Translations under genes and position numbers: made by a program
From: Methylaequor sp002691245
GTDB lineage: Bacteria > Pseudomonadota > Alphaproteobacteria > Methylaequorales > Methylaequoraceae
Direction of reading: 5' to 3'
DNA length: 27,737 nucleotides
NCBI GenBank assembly: GCA_002691245.1
Contig: NZHH01000045.1
Coordinates: 1-27,737 of the forward strand
Part shown: positions 1-8,176 of the stretch, piece after piece
How the letters are laid out: every line of letters starts with the position of its first letter
How positions within the stretch are numbered: the stretch's first letter is position 1
Notes under the pieces: generated by a model
The model's input: the letters and a program-made list of their open reading frames with translations, nothing else
Told to the model about the DNA's origin: nothing
Database searches by the model: none

Positions 1-3000
1 TTATGCGTACCTCCTGTTAGGGTATAGTTGGACGCTAAGCCTCCGTTCGTACCATCAGCTATACTGACTCCAGTTAAATTACTGATCGTGTAACTGCCAG
101 CGTTCGCTGAACTCGTCGATGCTGTACCTGATTTATTTAACGTTTCACTACCAATTAGATTGGCAAACGAGATACTTGATGCTATTGCATCTGTGTTTGC
201 ATCATAAGCCTTAGATCCTGCTGAGGTTAGTACTTTTTTAGTTATTGTATATGTCTGTGAACCTCCGGTAAGAGTATAATTTGCTGCTAGCCCTGCAGAT
301 CCACCAACTCCATTACCCAATGTTAACGAACCCGCCGATGTATCCGTTAGATTATATGTGCCTACATTTGCAGATGATGCAGTTCCAAAACCACCAGCCA
401 TAGAAAGTGTTTCGGAATTAACCGTATCGGTTATTCCTGTTATATCAGATGCTACTATATTCGTAGAACCATCATATTGCCTTGAGCCTGCTATATCAAC
501 TGATTTGCGATTAATAGTAAAACTATGCGTTCCACCTGTTAGTGTATAGTTTGATGCCAAAGCTCCACTCGAAGCGCTTGCACCAGCTTCATCACTAATC
601 GTAATACCGGATAAATTTGAAATCGAGTAAGTACCTGCATTTGCACTAGACGTCGCTGCTGTATTGCCTTTGACCAAAGTCTCACCAGATATTTGGTTTG
701 TAAGTGAAATATCTGAAGCGGCTACTGTCGTGGTTGCATTATAAACTCGAGAACTATTACTATTTAAGACTTTCTTGTTAATTGCTAATGTTGCGGAAGT
801 AAAATTATAATTCGATGCGAGTCCACCGCTTGATACCGTTGCACCTGATTGATCTCCAATTGCTAGCGATCCAAGTGTAACTGCTTGAGTACTTGCTGAA
901 TAATTTTTACTGGATACAGACCCTTGCCCTGAAAGTGTGAGTGTTTCTGAGCCTACAAGACCACTAAATGTCTCACTGGTGTTAGAATCAGTTGCATTAG
1001 ATGAGGCATTTGTTGATCCATCATATTGACGAGACAAAGCAACTGATACTACCGCTTTTGTAATGTTAACTTGATGAGTTCCACCTGTAAGGGTGTAATT
1101 AGCAGCCAAACCACCGTTCGAACCGTTAGAAACTGTTATACCAGATGCATTTGATTGTACTGCGACGTTATTGGCCACATTCTTTCTCGCACCAGTTGAA
1201 AGGCTAGTTGAGGTAGTTGTTTGGTTGCCGGTCACAACGGTTTCTGAGCCAATAAGCCCAGAAATTGTTGGTAATTCAGATGCGAGAACAACAGAACCTC
1301 CATCGTAGACCTTACTCCCACTAAGCCCTAGAACTTTTGGAGTTATTGAATAACCATGAGAGCCTGAAGGTAATGTAAGTGTATAGTTTGCAGCCAGACC
1401 GCCATTAGTACCATTAACTAACGATAATCCTGAACCATTACTGTTAATTGTTGATGCAACCCCAGCATCTTTGCTATCAGATGTTCCTGTGCCTGATGTT
1501 GTTAAAGTTTCTCGAGTCCCATTTGATAAAACAAGTTGACCAGAACTAAAACTACCAGAAGTATTAAAAATGTCAGAGCTACCTCCATTTGAAAACGTCC
1601 CTTGAGCCGTGTAAGAGGCAATAGTACTCCCGTCAACATCCGTTGTTCCGTCATATTGACGTGTTCCAGTTAAGCGCACTGGTCTTGGGGTTATATCAAT
1701 AGTCATAGATGCACCGGAAAATGTATAATTTGATGCTGCACTCACCTGATCAGCCAATGCCCATGTGCCTGTGGCTACATTTTGGGTTCCTACATTTGCA
1801 GATGCAGAAATTCCATTTCCAGTCCAAAGTAAACTTTCTCCAACAACTCCAAGATTTATTTGTGCCTCTGTTGAGTTAGAGTGAACCACAGTATCTCCAT
1901 CATACTGCTTGGTTCCTGAAATGGTTACAGGTTTTGGATTAATTGTTACAGTGTGAGTTCCTCCGTCTATTTTATAATTTGCTCCTAGTCCTCCATTTGT
2001 CCCATTTCCCAAGGCTAATGTTCCTTCACTAGCAATTGTTCTTGCACCAGCACCTGCTAAATTTAGAGTGCCTGAACCTGACACCGTTAAAGTTTCACTA
2101 CCTATTACACCTCCAACTGATGATATAATGCTCGAATTAACCGTTTTGGTTCCATTATAATTTCGAGATCCAGTTAAGTTGACTGACTTTTTGGCTATAT
2201 CAACTGTTAATAGATTGTTTAGTGCGATTGTATTAATGTTGTAAGATCCTGCGTCTGCTCCGCTAAGCGCTAATGTCCCCAAATTTCCTTGTGTTATAGT
2301 TACTCCATTAGCTACATTCTTCGAAGAAGCCGTGCCAGAACCTGTTATAGAGACAGAGGCACTTAAGTTACTAGGATCTACAAAAGAAAGTAAGGTTCCT
2401 GATACTGTTAGTGCCCCGTCGTATACCTTTGTACCAGTAATGTATGGAGTTGTAGCCGTGATATCTACAGTGTGTGTGCCGCCAGTAAGAGTATAGTTGC
2501 TTGCAGCCCCAGAATTATTACTTAGAGTGAACCCACTAATATCTGTAAATGACAAATTACTGCCTGGTGTTGACTGAGATGCGACTCCATTTCCTCCTAA
2601 AGTAAGAGTTTCCGACCCTACCAGATTACTCAATGTCATTGCTGAAGCAGCTATAGAATTTGTACTATTGTCTGCCCGAGCGCCATCCAAATCCAAGATT
2701 CTCTGTTGAATTACACCTCTTACATTACCGGTAATTACATAGTTACTTGATGCGGCTGTGCCATCTGCCAGTGTAAATCCAGACACATCATATGAACCGG
2801 CGTTAGACGCTGATCCAGAAGTAGTTCCTGTTCCAGTTAAGCTGAGCGTTTCTAGACCTACTCCTGTTCGCCCAACTAGATTACTTGGTGGACTAGACAT
2901 TGTTTGGAATTCGAAAAAAACGTCATCAGTTGAGCTAAACGTCGCAGCCCCATCATACTGACGTTGAACCTGAACAGCTAGTGGTCTTTTTTGAATTTGA

Positions 3001-3560
3001 AAATCTGCAGATGAAAGATTGTAGTTTGCTGCTAGACCTCCGTTTGATCCATCAGCTAGTATAACATTACTTAATGAAACTGAAGTAAATCCAGATTCAT
3101 CAGCCACCATAGTAGAAAATGTGTCGTTACTTCCACCAAATGTAAGTGTCTCACTTCCTATCAATCCACTTTGGACACTAAAGTCACCAGGATACATATT
3201 TGTTGTTGCATCGTAAAACCGCTGACCCCTGATAACTACATCTTTTGTGTTAATTCTTCCTGTAAGAGTTTGGGCTGAACCGCTTGTAGCTAGACCATGA
3301 ACTGTTCCATGCCTAGAGTGGACTGGGTTGATTGTGTAAGCAGCATTAGCTGTTACCGTCAAACTTGTGCCTACATTGGTTTGTGAGTATGTAAATGTTG
3401 GTGAGCTAAGATTTAAATTTACATGTACCGGATCATTCAAACTATCCGAGCCAAAAGTTGCAGCTGATGTGGAGTTTGTTCCATCGTATGTTTTCCTAAC
3501 TTGGTGCGTTCCACCTCCTACATTTCCAAATGTTTTTGTAATCGTTCCTGGATCATAAGC
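1..3560 (-). repeat. Tandem MBG/YDG protein repeats in TpsA1 (about 13 units, roughly 245-350 bp each)
   Basis: Reading the minus strand, a YDG-type motif (QYDGS, RQYDGST, KVYDGGS, TRQYDGTT, KQYDGDT, RNYNGTK, KVYDGAL and similar) recurs near plus-strand positions 3482, 3207, 2950, 2670 (degenerate), 2415, 2150, 1896, 1650, 1301, 1017, 737, 469 and 206. Each unit has the same plan: a YDG strand, then GSETLTLSG-like, then a G-x-x-x-S-x-NAG stretch, then NGGLASNYTLTGGTH. The units are clearly related at protein level but have diverged in DNA, so this is an old domain array rather than a fresh satellite. Such arrays act as stalks in bacterial surface proteins. The array continues past the left edge. 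Confidence 0.9.
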
Positions 3561-6209
3561 ACTTAAAANGGCATTACCTGAACCTGAAATTGAGCCNCCC
3601 GAATAAGCGTACTGTACAAAATTAGCAGCNGGAANNTTNTTTACACTTACATCTGCATTTCGTGTTTGTCTTAATTTCCAATNACCATTTGGGGTGCTAA
3701 TTGAAGAAATAGANCCTAGCTGCGGACTAATTACAGTTAAAGGATTTGACACAGCATTTGCTATTAGTGTNCCTGCACTAAACGATTGNGATGATGTCNC
3801 ACTNTTTGTTACAGAAATCGTATTCGATGCNGTTAAAGTACCATTTAAAGTTATATTTCCTTGGTTNGCGTTATTNGACGCATTNANTGTAATGGTATTG
3901 GCACTCATATCACCACTTGGACTTATNGATTGTGAATAACTTGAGGAACCACTCANCATAGAGACTGTTATTGAACCAGTCCCAACANTTAAATCACCAC
4001 TTCCTGATATAAACCTATTTCCTGAACCAGTGTTGCTTGCTGAACCGTGGTTTGCTTCTAAAATAAGGTCTCCATTTGCTGTTGTTATATTTTGATTAAT
4101 ATTAATTCTTCTTCCAGCTTGCATTGTTAAATCTCCACCTGAAGANCCACCAGCTGTTATGGCACTAGATATCGTGATATCACGGTTTGCTTGAAGTACA
4201 ACGTTTGTTCCGGCAGTTAGAGCGTTGGAAATAGTTGACGAATTTATATAGTAAGTAGAATTACTTCCGTTACCAAAACTGGAAACATCTGATATTGTTC
4301 TAGTGCCAGAGGAATTAACGATTATAAACCTAGGATCAAGAAGCAAAGTTCCACCGTTAAGAACCACACCTTCAATGTTGGCTCTTTTAAGGTAATCTTT
4401 CGATGAAATCTCTACAAAGCCTCCACCTTTGTCAAAAATCGTTGGGGGAGGAGGATCCACCTCAGATTTAATTTGGTTTTGACTTAGCTGAACAATTTGC
4501 TTCGGAGGAGGGTCAACAATTGATTCAACGAGTAGAGATTTATATTTTATCGTCTCATGTGGAGGGTCTAAAGACGAATTCAAGATATTTCCAACACCAT
4601 TGTCTACTTTCAAGGCTGTGGTTTCTGCACCTTTTGCATTGATTTTCCCATTAAAATCAGTCATTTGGTCTGACCACACTACAGTCGTACCACCTTGACC
4701 TTCCTTACTAGAAACATCAATATTTGTATCCGCTGTGACGACAGTTTGCTTGGCATTTTGGATTAATGGTTGGTCGCCAAAGCGGGTTACAAATCCTTGT
4801 TTATTTTTATTATCCGTATTGGTTAATTTTTTACCTCCAAGATACTCGCCACCTATTCTTACTTTTCCTCCCATTTTATTTCCGGTTGCGGATATCTCTG
4901 ATTTAGAAATTTGAACGCTATTTCCAGTTAAATCAATTTTTCCTCCTTTTCCTGCGCTAGAATTAGCTTTAAATAATCCTGATGAGGTGTTAGTAGTTTT
5001 TGCTAAAGATCTTATCTCACCAGCCTTATTTGGCGCCGAAACATCAACAACAACTTTTGGCGTTGAATTTATGCTTTTCTCAGACATAAAAATAACTGAA
5101 CCACCTTTATCTATANTTCCTTGCGCTAAAANTGATCCATTTAGTTTTATAGAGTCTTTTGANATTATGTTGACCTTTCCNCCAGATCGACCTTTNGCAA
5201 AAATCTTCCCAGAATGGGATACTGAACGACCCCTTACANTAACTGTACCTGAAGGGCTGTGTGATTTGTGNCCTGAAACGTCAATNTTNCCTGCNATTTT
5301 NATATTATCCTCAATNGGACTACCTATTACTACTTTTCCACTCTTTTCATTTACACTTCGAGCCACAATCATTCCTGACGATCCAATATTTACTGAAGCC
5401 CTAGATAAATNTTTAGCNGTTGCAGCNGACAATTTAATGATTCCTCCATTAGCCTCTAGCTTTCCTGAGTTTGAAATAATGCTCTTTAAGGTTTTTCCAT
5501 TGATATCCTTGACAACGCTGAGTTTGTTTGAGGGTACTGTAACACTCATAAGACCATCTCCAACAAAATCTAATGTAATTTTCTCTCCTGCTCCCAAAGC
5601 TATCTTTCCTAGCTTAGCACTTACTACACCTGAATTAGAGATTTGTCCTCCTAAAAGGGCTGCGCTACCGCCACTCCCAATTATAATTTTACCCTTATTG
5701 TTGACACTTTTTGATGAACCGTTGCCAGTAAATTTGAATTTATTATTTAGGAAATCTTCATTTTTAATATCTAGCGTTGATGCTGTAAAAGATCCAGTNT
5801 TAACAACACCTTCTTTGGTAATCATAACTCCATTTGGATTTATAATTAAAACTTTTCCATTTGAGTTTAGTTGACCTGCAATGGTTGACGGAGTAGAGCC
5901 AGTAACTCTATTTAATGAAGACGAGCTCGAAGATGGCATGTTGAAGTCAACTCGGCCATTTTTATGGATAGAAAATCCATTCCAGTTGATAATAGATTTA
6001 TTTGAAGATTGATCAATAACCATGTGGTCCTGCGTGGGCCCTGAAATTTTTACATTTCCTGACTGAACCTCTGCACCCACAGGCATGTCATTCGCTAAAC
6101 TATAGGGAGAAATAGTGAAATTTAAGACCAATCCAAAGAATAGTCCTTTTAAAACCCCCGTGTTTTTAATTTTTCCTTTAACTGCTATGACAATTTCCTC
6201 CAAAGTCAT
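1..6209 (-). CDS. TpsA1: large two-partner-secretion exoprotein with MBG/YDG repeat tail (C-terminus off the left edge)
   Basis: The frame stays open from the ATG at 6209 to the left edge, giving at least 2069 residues with no stop. A basic N-terminus and hydrophobic segment (about residues 11-39, ending near YSLAND) look like a signal peptide. It is followed by a TPS/filamentous-haemagglutinin secretion domain with SSLNRV and, near residue 123, NPNG, the family hallmark recognised by the TpsB partner. Glycine- and serine-rich beta-helix-like sequence follows, with a proline-containing linker (three DPP motifs, about residues 545-590), then about 13 tandem MBG/YDG units from about residue 885 to the edge. 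Family knowledge predicts export by Sec and then by the adjacent TpsB, giving a secreted or surface adhesin-like protein. The gene starts 23 nt after tpsB1, so it is its cognate partner. A GGAGG lies just after the ATG; the homologous site in tpsA2 lies just before its ATG, so the exact start is uncertain. The natural C-terminus and any effector domain are not visible. Confidence 0.9.
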   Translation of the reverse strand, partial: MTLEEIVIAVKGKIKNTGVLKGLFFGLVLNFTISPYSLANDMPVGAEVQSGNVKISGPTQDHMVIDQSSNKSIINWNGFSIHKNGRVDFNMPSSSSSSLNRVTGSTPSTIAGQLNSNGKVLIINPNGVMITKEGVVXTGSFTASTLDIKNEDFLNNKFKFTGNGSSKSVNNKGKIIIGSGGSAALLGGQISNSGVVSAKLGKIALGAGEKITLDFVGDGLMSVTVPSNKLSVVKDINGKTLKSIISNSGKLEANGGIIKLXAAXAKXLSRASVNIGSSGMIVARSVNEKSGKVVIGSXIEDNXKXAXXIDVSXHKSHSPSGTVXVRGRSVSHSGKIFXKGRSXGKVNIXSKDSIKLNGSXLAQGXIDKGGSVIFMSEKSINSTPKVVVDVSAPNKAGEIRSLAKTTNTSSGLFKANSSAGKGGKIDLTGNSVQISKSEISATGNKMGGKVRIGGEYLGGKKLTNTDNKNKQGFVTRFGDQPLIQNAKQTVVTADTNIDVSSKEGQGGTTVVWSDQMTDFNGKINAKGAETTALKVDNGVGNILNSSLDPPHETIKYKSLLVESIVDPPPKQIVQLSQNQIKSEVDPPPPTIFDKGGGFVEISSKDYLKRANIEGVVLNGGTLLLDPRFIIVNSSGTRTISDVSSFGNGSNSTYYINSSTISNALTAGTNVVLQANRDITISSAITAGXSSGGDLTMQAGRRININQNITTANGDLILEANHGSASNTGSGNRFISGSGDLXVGTGSITVSMXSGSSSYSQXISPSGDMSANTITXNAXNNXNQGNITLNGTLXASNTISVTXSXTSXQSFSAXTLIANAVSNPLTVISPQLXSISSISTPNGXWKLRQTRNADVSVXXXXAANFVQYAYSXGSISGSGNAXLSAYDPGTITKTFGNVGGGTHQVRKTYDGTNSTSAATFGSDSLNDPVHVNLNLSSPTFTYSQTNVGTSLTVTANAAYTINPVHSRHGTVHGLATSGSAQTLTGRINTKDVVIRGQRFYDATTNMYPGDFSVQSGLIGSETLTFGGSNDTFSTMVADESGFTSVSLSNVILADGSNGGLAANYNLSSADFQIQKRPLAVQVQRQYDGAATFSSTDDVFFEFQTMSSPPSNLVGRTGVGLETLSLTGTGTTSGSASNAGSYDVSGFTLADGTAASSNYVITGNVRGVIQQRILDLDGARADNSTNSIAASAMTLSNLVGSETLTLGGNGVASQSTPGSNLSFTDISGFTLSNNSGAASNYTLTGGTHTVDITATTPYITGTKVYDGALTVSGTLLSFVDPSNLSASVSITGSGTASSKNVANGVTITQGNLGTLALSGADAGSYNINTIALNNLLTVDIAKKSVNLTGSRNYNGTKTVNSSIISSVGGVIGSETLTVSGSGTLNLAGAGARTIASEGTLALGNGTNGGLGANYKIDGGTHTVTINPKPVTISGTKQYDGDTVVHSNSTEAQINLGVVGESLLWTGNGISASANVGTQNVATGTWALADQVSAASNYTFSGASMTIDITPRPVRLTGTRQYDGTTDVDGSTIASYTAQGTFSNGGSSDIFNTSGSFSSGQLVLSNGTRETLTTSGTGTSDSKDAGVASTINSNGSGLSLVNGTNGGLAANYTLTLPSGSHGYSITPKVLGLSGSKVYDGGSVVLASELPTISGLIGSETVVTGNQTTTSTSLSTGARKNVANNVAVQSNASGITVSNGSNGGLAANYTLTGGTHQVNITKAVVSVALSRQYDGSTNASSNATDSNTSETFSGLVGSETLTLSGQGSVSSKNYSASTQAVTLGSLAIGDQSGATVSSGGLASNYNFTSATLAINKKVLNSNSSRVYNATTTVAASDISLTNQISGETLVKGNTAATSSANAGTYSISNLSGITISDEAGASASSGALASNYTLTGGTHSFTINRKSVDIAGSRQYDGSTNIVASDITGITDTVNSETLSMAGGFGTASSANVGTYNLTDTSAGSLTLGNGVGGSAGLAANYTLTGGSQTYTITKKVLTSAGSKAYDANTDAIASSISFANLIGSETLNKSGTASTSSANAGSYTISNLTGVSIADGTNGGLASNYTLTGGTH

Positions 6210-6232
6210 ATTTATTTGCAATTTCTCTAATC

Positions 6233-7987
6233 CTAAAAAGTCATTGCTAAATTAACCAATAAATGCTGTTTGTTTAACCTCACATCTGAGATATCCTCTA
6301 AAACACCAGTCGCCCAGTTTTTTGAGATCTCAACTTTTGCACTAATGTTTTTGTTAAAAAAGTACTCATCAATACTATCAACTCTAACTCCTAAACCAAT
6401 TGATTTTGCTGCTGTTGCCCTGTTCTCCACCGCTGTTGGAGTTAGCACGTAAGCAACTCCGGCGGCTCCATAAACGTAAGGAGAAATATTCAGCTTATTA
6501 CTTAGATTGTAGTTTTTGTTTAATTGCCCCCTGAAATACCAACTTTCGTCACCGGAAATTGCTCCAGAGGTGAAGCCACTAAGTTTGTCGGGACCTGTTA
6601 TTCCAGATTGTTCAGAATTCAATAGATCATCAAATGCAAGCTGACCTCCAAGATTTGTTTTAAACTGAAAATCATCAGCNAGTGCNACTGAATANGTCGT
6701 ATCTANNTTAAAATGTGNAAAATTACTTTTTCCACTTGCCCTTGAAAGAGGAGTTCCCTCGCCNANATCACCCANTGAACGCGCTGCTATGTCAACNCCN
6801 TTTGACNCTTCAAAATCGATTCCNAGACAACCTNCTTTACATCGATTAATGCTTGNTCCNAATCTTAAAGCGGTAACTCTATCGTGACTTAAATCCTNAT
6901 CCTCTCCACCAACATTAGTTTGTTGAATTTCATCTGTCCAACTTACGGTTCCCCTAAAAAATATTGCTTTATCTCTTTTGTATACCAATGGGTATGACAA
7001 TGTAGCCGTTCCTGACTTCATATTAGCCTCTAAACCTAAATCTCTTGCATCTCCACCAGGCCTTGTCATGCTCTCCATATAAGACAAACCTGCAGTCAGC
7101 CCATCATTTCCAACCGGAACAGATAAAGCTAGTCCGCCTGCTCTGATTGGAACGTCACCTCCCGTACCCTTCATTCCTTTAATCGTCGGTCTTGCTAGAC
7201 CAAAAAGTGAAATTGTTTCACCAAGCCCTATTGGAGAATTTATAACTGCTCGTATCTGTCCCTGTTGCCTGCCTAGCTCCTCGCTTTGACTATTATCAAA
7301 CGTAACTCCCCCATTAATCAACCTATGTTTGCTTTCAATTGCTAAAATTGTTCCTCCCTCGTTTTTTCCAGCTTGTAATGTGCTAGTTAGCGTTAAGCCA
7401 GCTGTATTTCCTGCCAGCAAAAGTTGCCGTTCTATTTTAGAAAATTTAAGAGATTTTTGATTTATTAGGGGTTTCAAATATGAGTATATCCTTCTTAACT
7501 GTAAGGTCGGCACTTTTGAAAGATCCAGTTGTTCTATGAAGCCATCTATTACTTTGATAAAAACGGTTGCTTGTTCTGGTTCAAGCTCTTGCGTAGGTAG
7601 AACTACCCTAACAAGTGGAAATCCTCTATCATTATAATCTTTTTCAATTTCCAGAGCCAATTCATATAAATCTGATACACTTTGTTCCTTTCCTATTATT
7701 TTCTTTTGATATTTATCAATAGATATGATTTTTTGTAATTCTTGTGGTGCTAGAATAATTAATGTCTCGGGAGTTATTTTTATTCCTGTATCTTCTTGCT
7801 GTTGGATATTTATTTGAGGAATTTCTGGAATTATTTCCTGCTGTCTTTTCATGTCATAGTAGTTTGTAGCAGGGGATTTTTGAAACATTTTTGGTAATGC
7901 CTGACTAGGCGTTCGTGGTGTTGCTGCCTCTAAATTAGACACAAAGTATAGGCTCACAACAAACGTGAGAAAAAAATGAAAAATCAT
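6233..7987 (-). CDS. TpsB1: FhaC/ShlB-type outer-membrane transporter for TpsA1
   Basis: This 584-residue protein has a signal peptide (MIFHFFLTF... cleaved near NLEAATP), a POTRA-type region (about residues 75-155, with FPLVRVVLP and VFIKVIDGFIE) and a C-terminal 16-strand-barrel-type ShlB domain ending in a terminal Phe (LAMTF), as usual for beta-barrel proteins. Family role: it recognises the TPS domain of its TpsA in the periplasm and moves it across the outer membrane. I chose the ATG at 7987 because the signal peptide begins there, a GAGGG precedes it, and it makes the length equal to that of its paralogue. The frame is open further upstream (TTG 8050, ATG 8047), but those 21 residues are not signal-like. 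The usual VRGY motif of loop 6 is not recognisable; LSGF occupies its place. A CX3C pair (C383, C387) is present. The sequence at 6679-6898 contains many N. Confidence 0.9.
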   Translation of the reverse strand: MIFHFFLTFVVSLYFVSNLEAATPRTPSQALPKMFQKSPATNYYDMKRQQEIIPEIPQINIQQQEDTGIKITPETLIILAPQELQKIISIDKYQKKIIGKEQSVSDLYELALEIEKDYNDRGFPLVRVVLPTQELEPEQATVFIKVIDGFIEQLDLSKVPTLQLRRIYSYLKPLINQKSLKFSKIERQLLLAGNTAGLTLTSTLQAGKNEGGTILAIESKHRLINGGVTFDNSQSEELGRQQGQIRAVINSPIGLGETISLFGLARPTIKGMKGTGGDVPIRAGGLALSVPVGNDGLTAGLSYMESMTRPGGDARDLGLEANMKSGTATLSYPLVYKRDKAIFFRGTVSWTDEIQQTNVGGEDXDLSHDRVTALRXGXSINRCKXGCXGIDFEXSXXVDIAARSXGDXGEGTPLSRASGKSNFXHFXXDTXYSXAXADDFQFKTNLGGQLAFDDLLNSEQSGITGPDKLSGFTSGAISGDESWYFRGQLNKNYNLSNKLNISPYVYGAAGVAYVLTPTAVENRATAAKSIGLGVRVDSIDEYFFNKNISAKVEISKNWATGVLEDISDVRLNKQHLLVNLAMTF

Positions 7988-8078
7988 GCCCTCAATATTG
8001 AAATATCGAAAGAAATGATTTTGTAATATGTTGACAAAANGNCCCATCAATCACAAGTCTAATTTAATTTTCCAAGCC

Positions 8079-8087
8079 TGTGGATAA
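8079..8087 (-). promoter_or_regulatory. Perfect DnaA box (TTATCCACA) upstream of tpsB1
   Basis: The plus strand reads TGTGGATAA, the reverse complement of the consensus DnaA box. It lies in the 189-nt spacer between tpsA2 and the tpsB1 start chosen here, inverted relative to a second perfect box 50 nt away. On the minus strand the box continues as TTATCCACAGGCTTGGAAA, nearly the same as the sequence at 14194-14213. Whether DnaA binds here for initiation or for transcriptional control is inference. Confidence 0.55.
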
Positions 8088-8137
8088 TGGCATAAATAAC
8101 NTGGTTTTACAANGTTTTTTTTTGAANCGTNAGTTAC

Positions 8138-8146
8138 TTATCCACA
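8138..8146 (+). promoter_or_regulatory. Perfect DnaA box (TTATCCACA) in the tpsA2-tpsB1 spacer
   Basis: This is an exact match to the nine-base DnaA consensus, facing the box at 8079-8087. A T9 tract (8115-8123) lies between the two. It sits about 30 nt past the tpsA2 stop codon. Several N in this spacer (8101, 8113, 8127, 8131, 8148) prevent a full search for weaker boxes or a promoter. Confidence 0.55.
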
Positions 8147-8176
8147 ANACTGATTTTATAATTGTAAATTTCTGTT

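Noticed and set aside
1..3560. The regular 250-300 bp periodicity could suggest a CRISPR or satellite array
   Set aside because: The units are in one open reading frame, diverged in DNA but conserved as protein, with no short identical repeats and unique spacers.
4987..5874. Long open frame on the plus strand opposite tpsA1
   Set aside because: It lies wholly antisense to the TPS secretion and beta-helix region, has low-complexity Pro/Phe/Ser composition typical of shadows of Gly/Ser/Thr-rich proteins, and no start signals.
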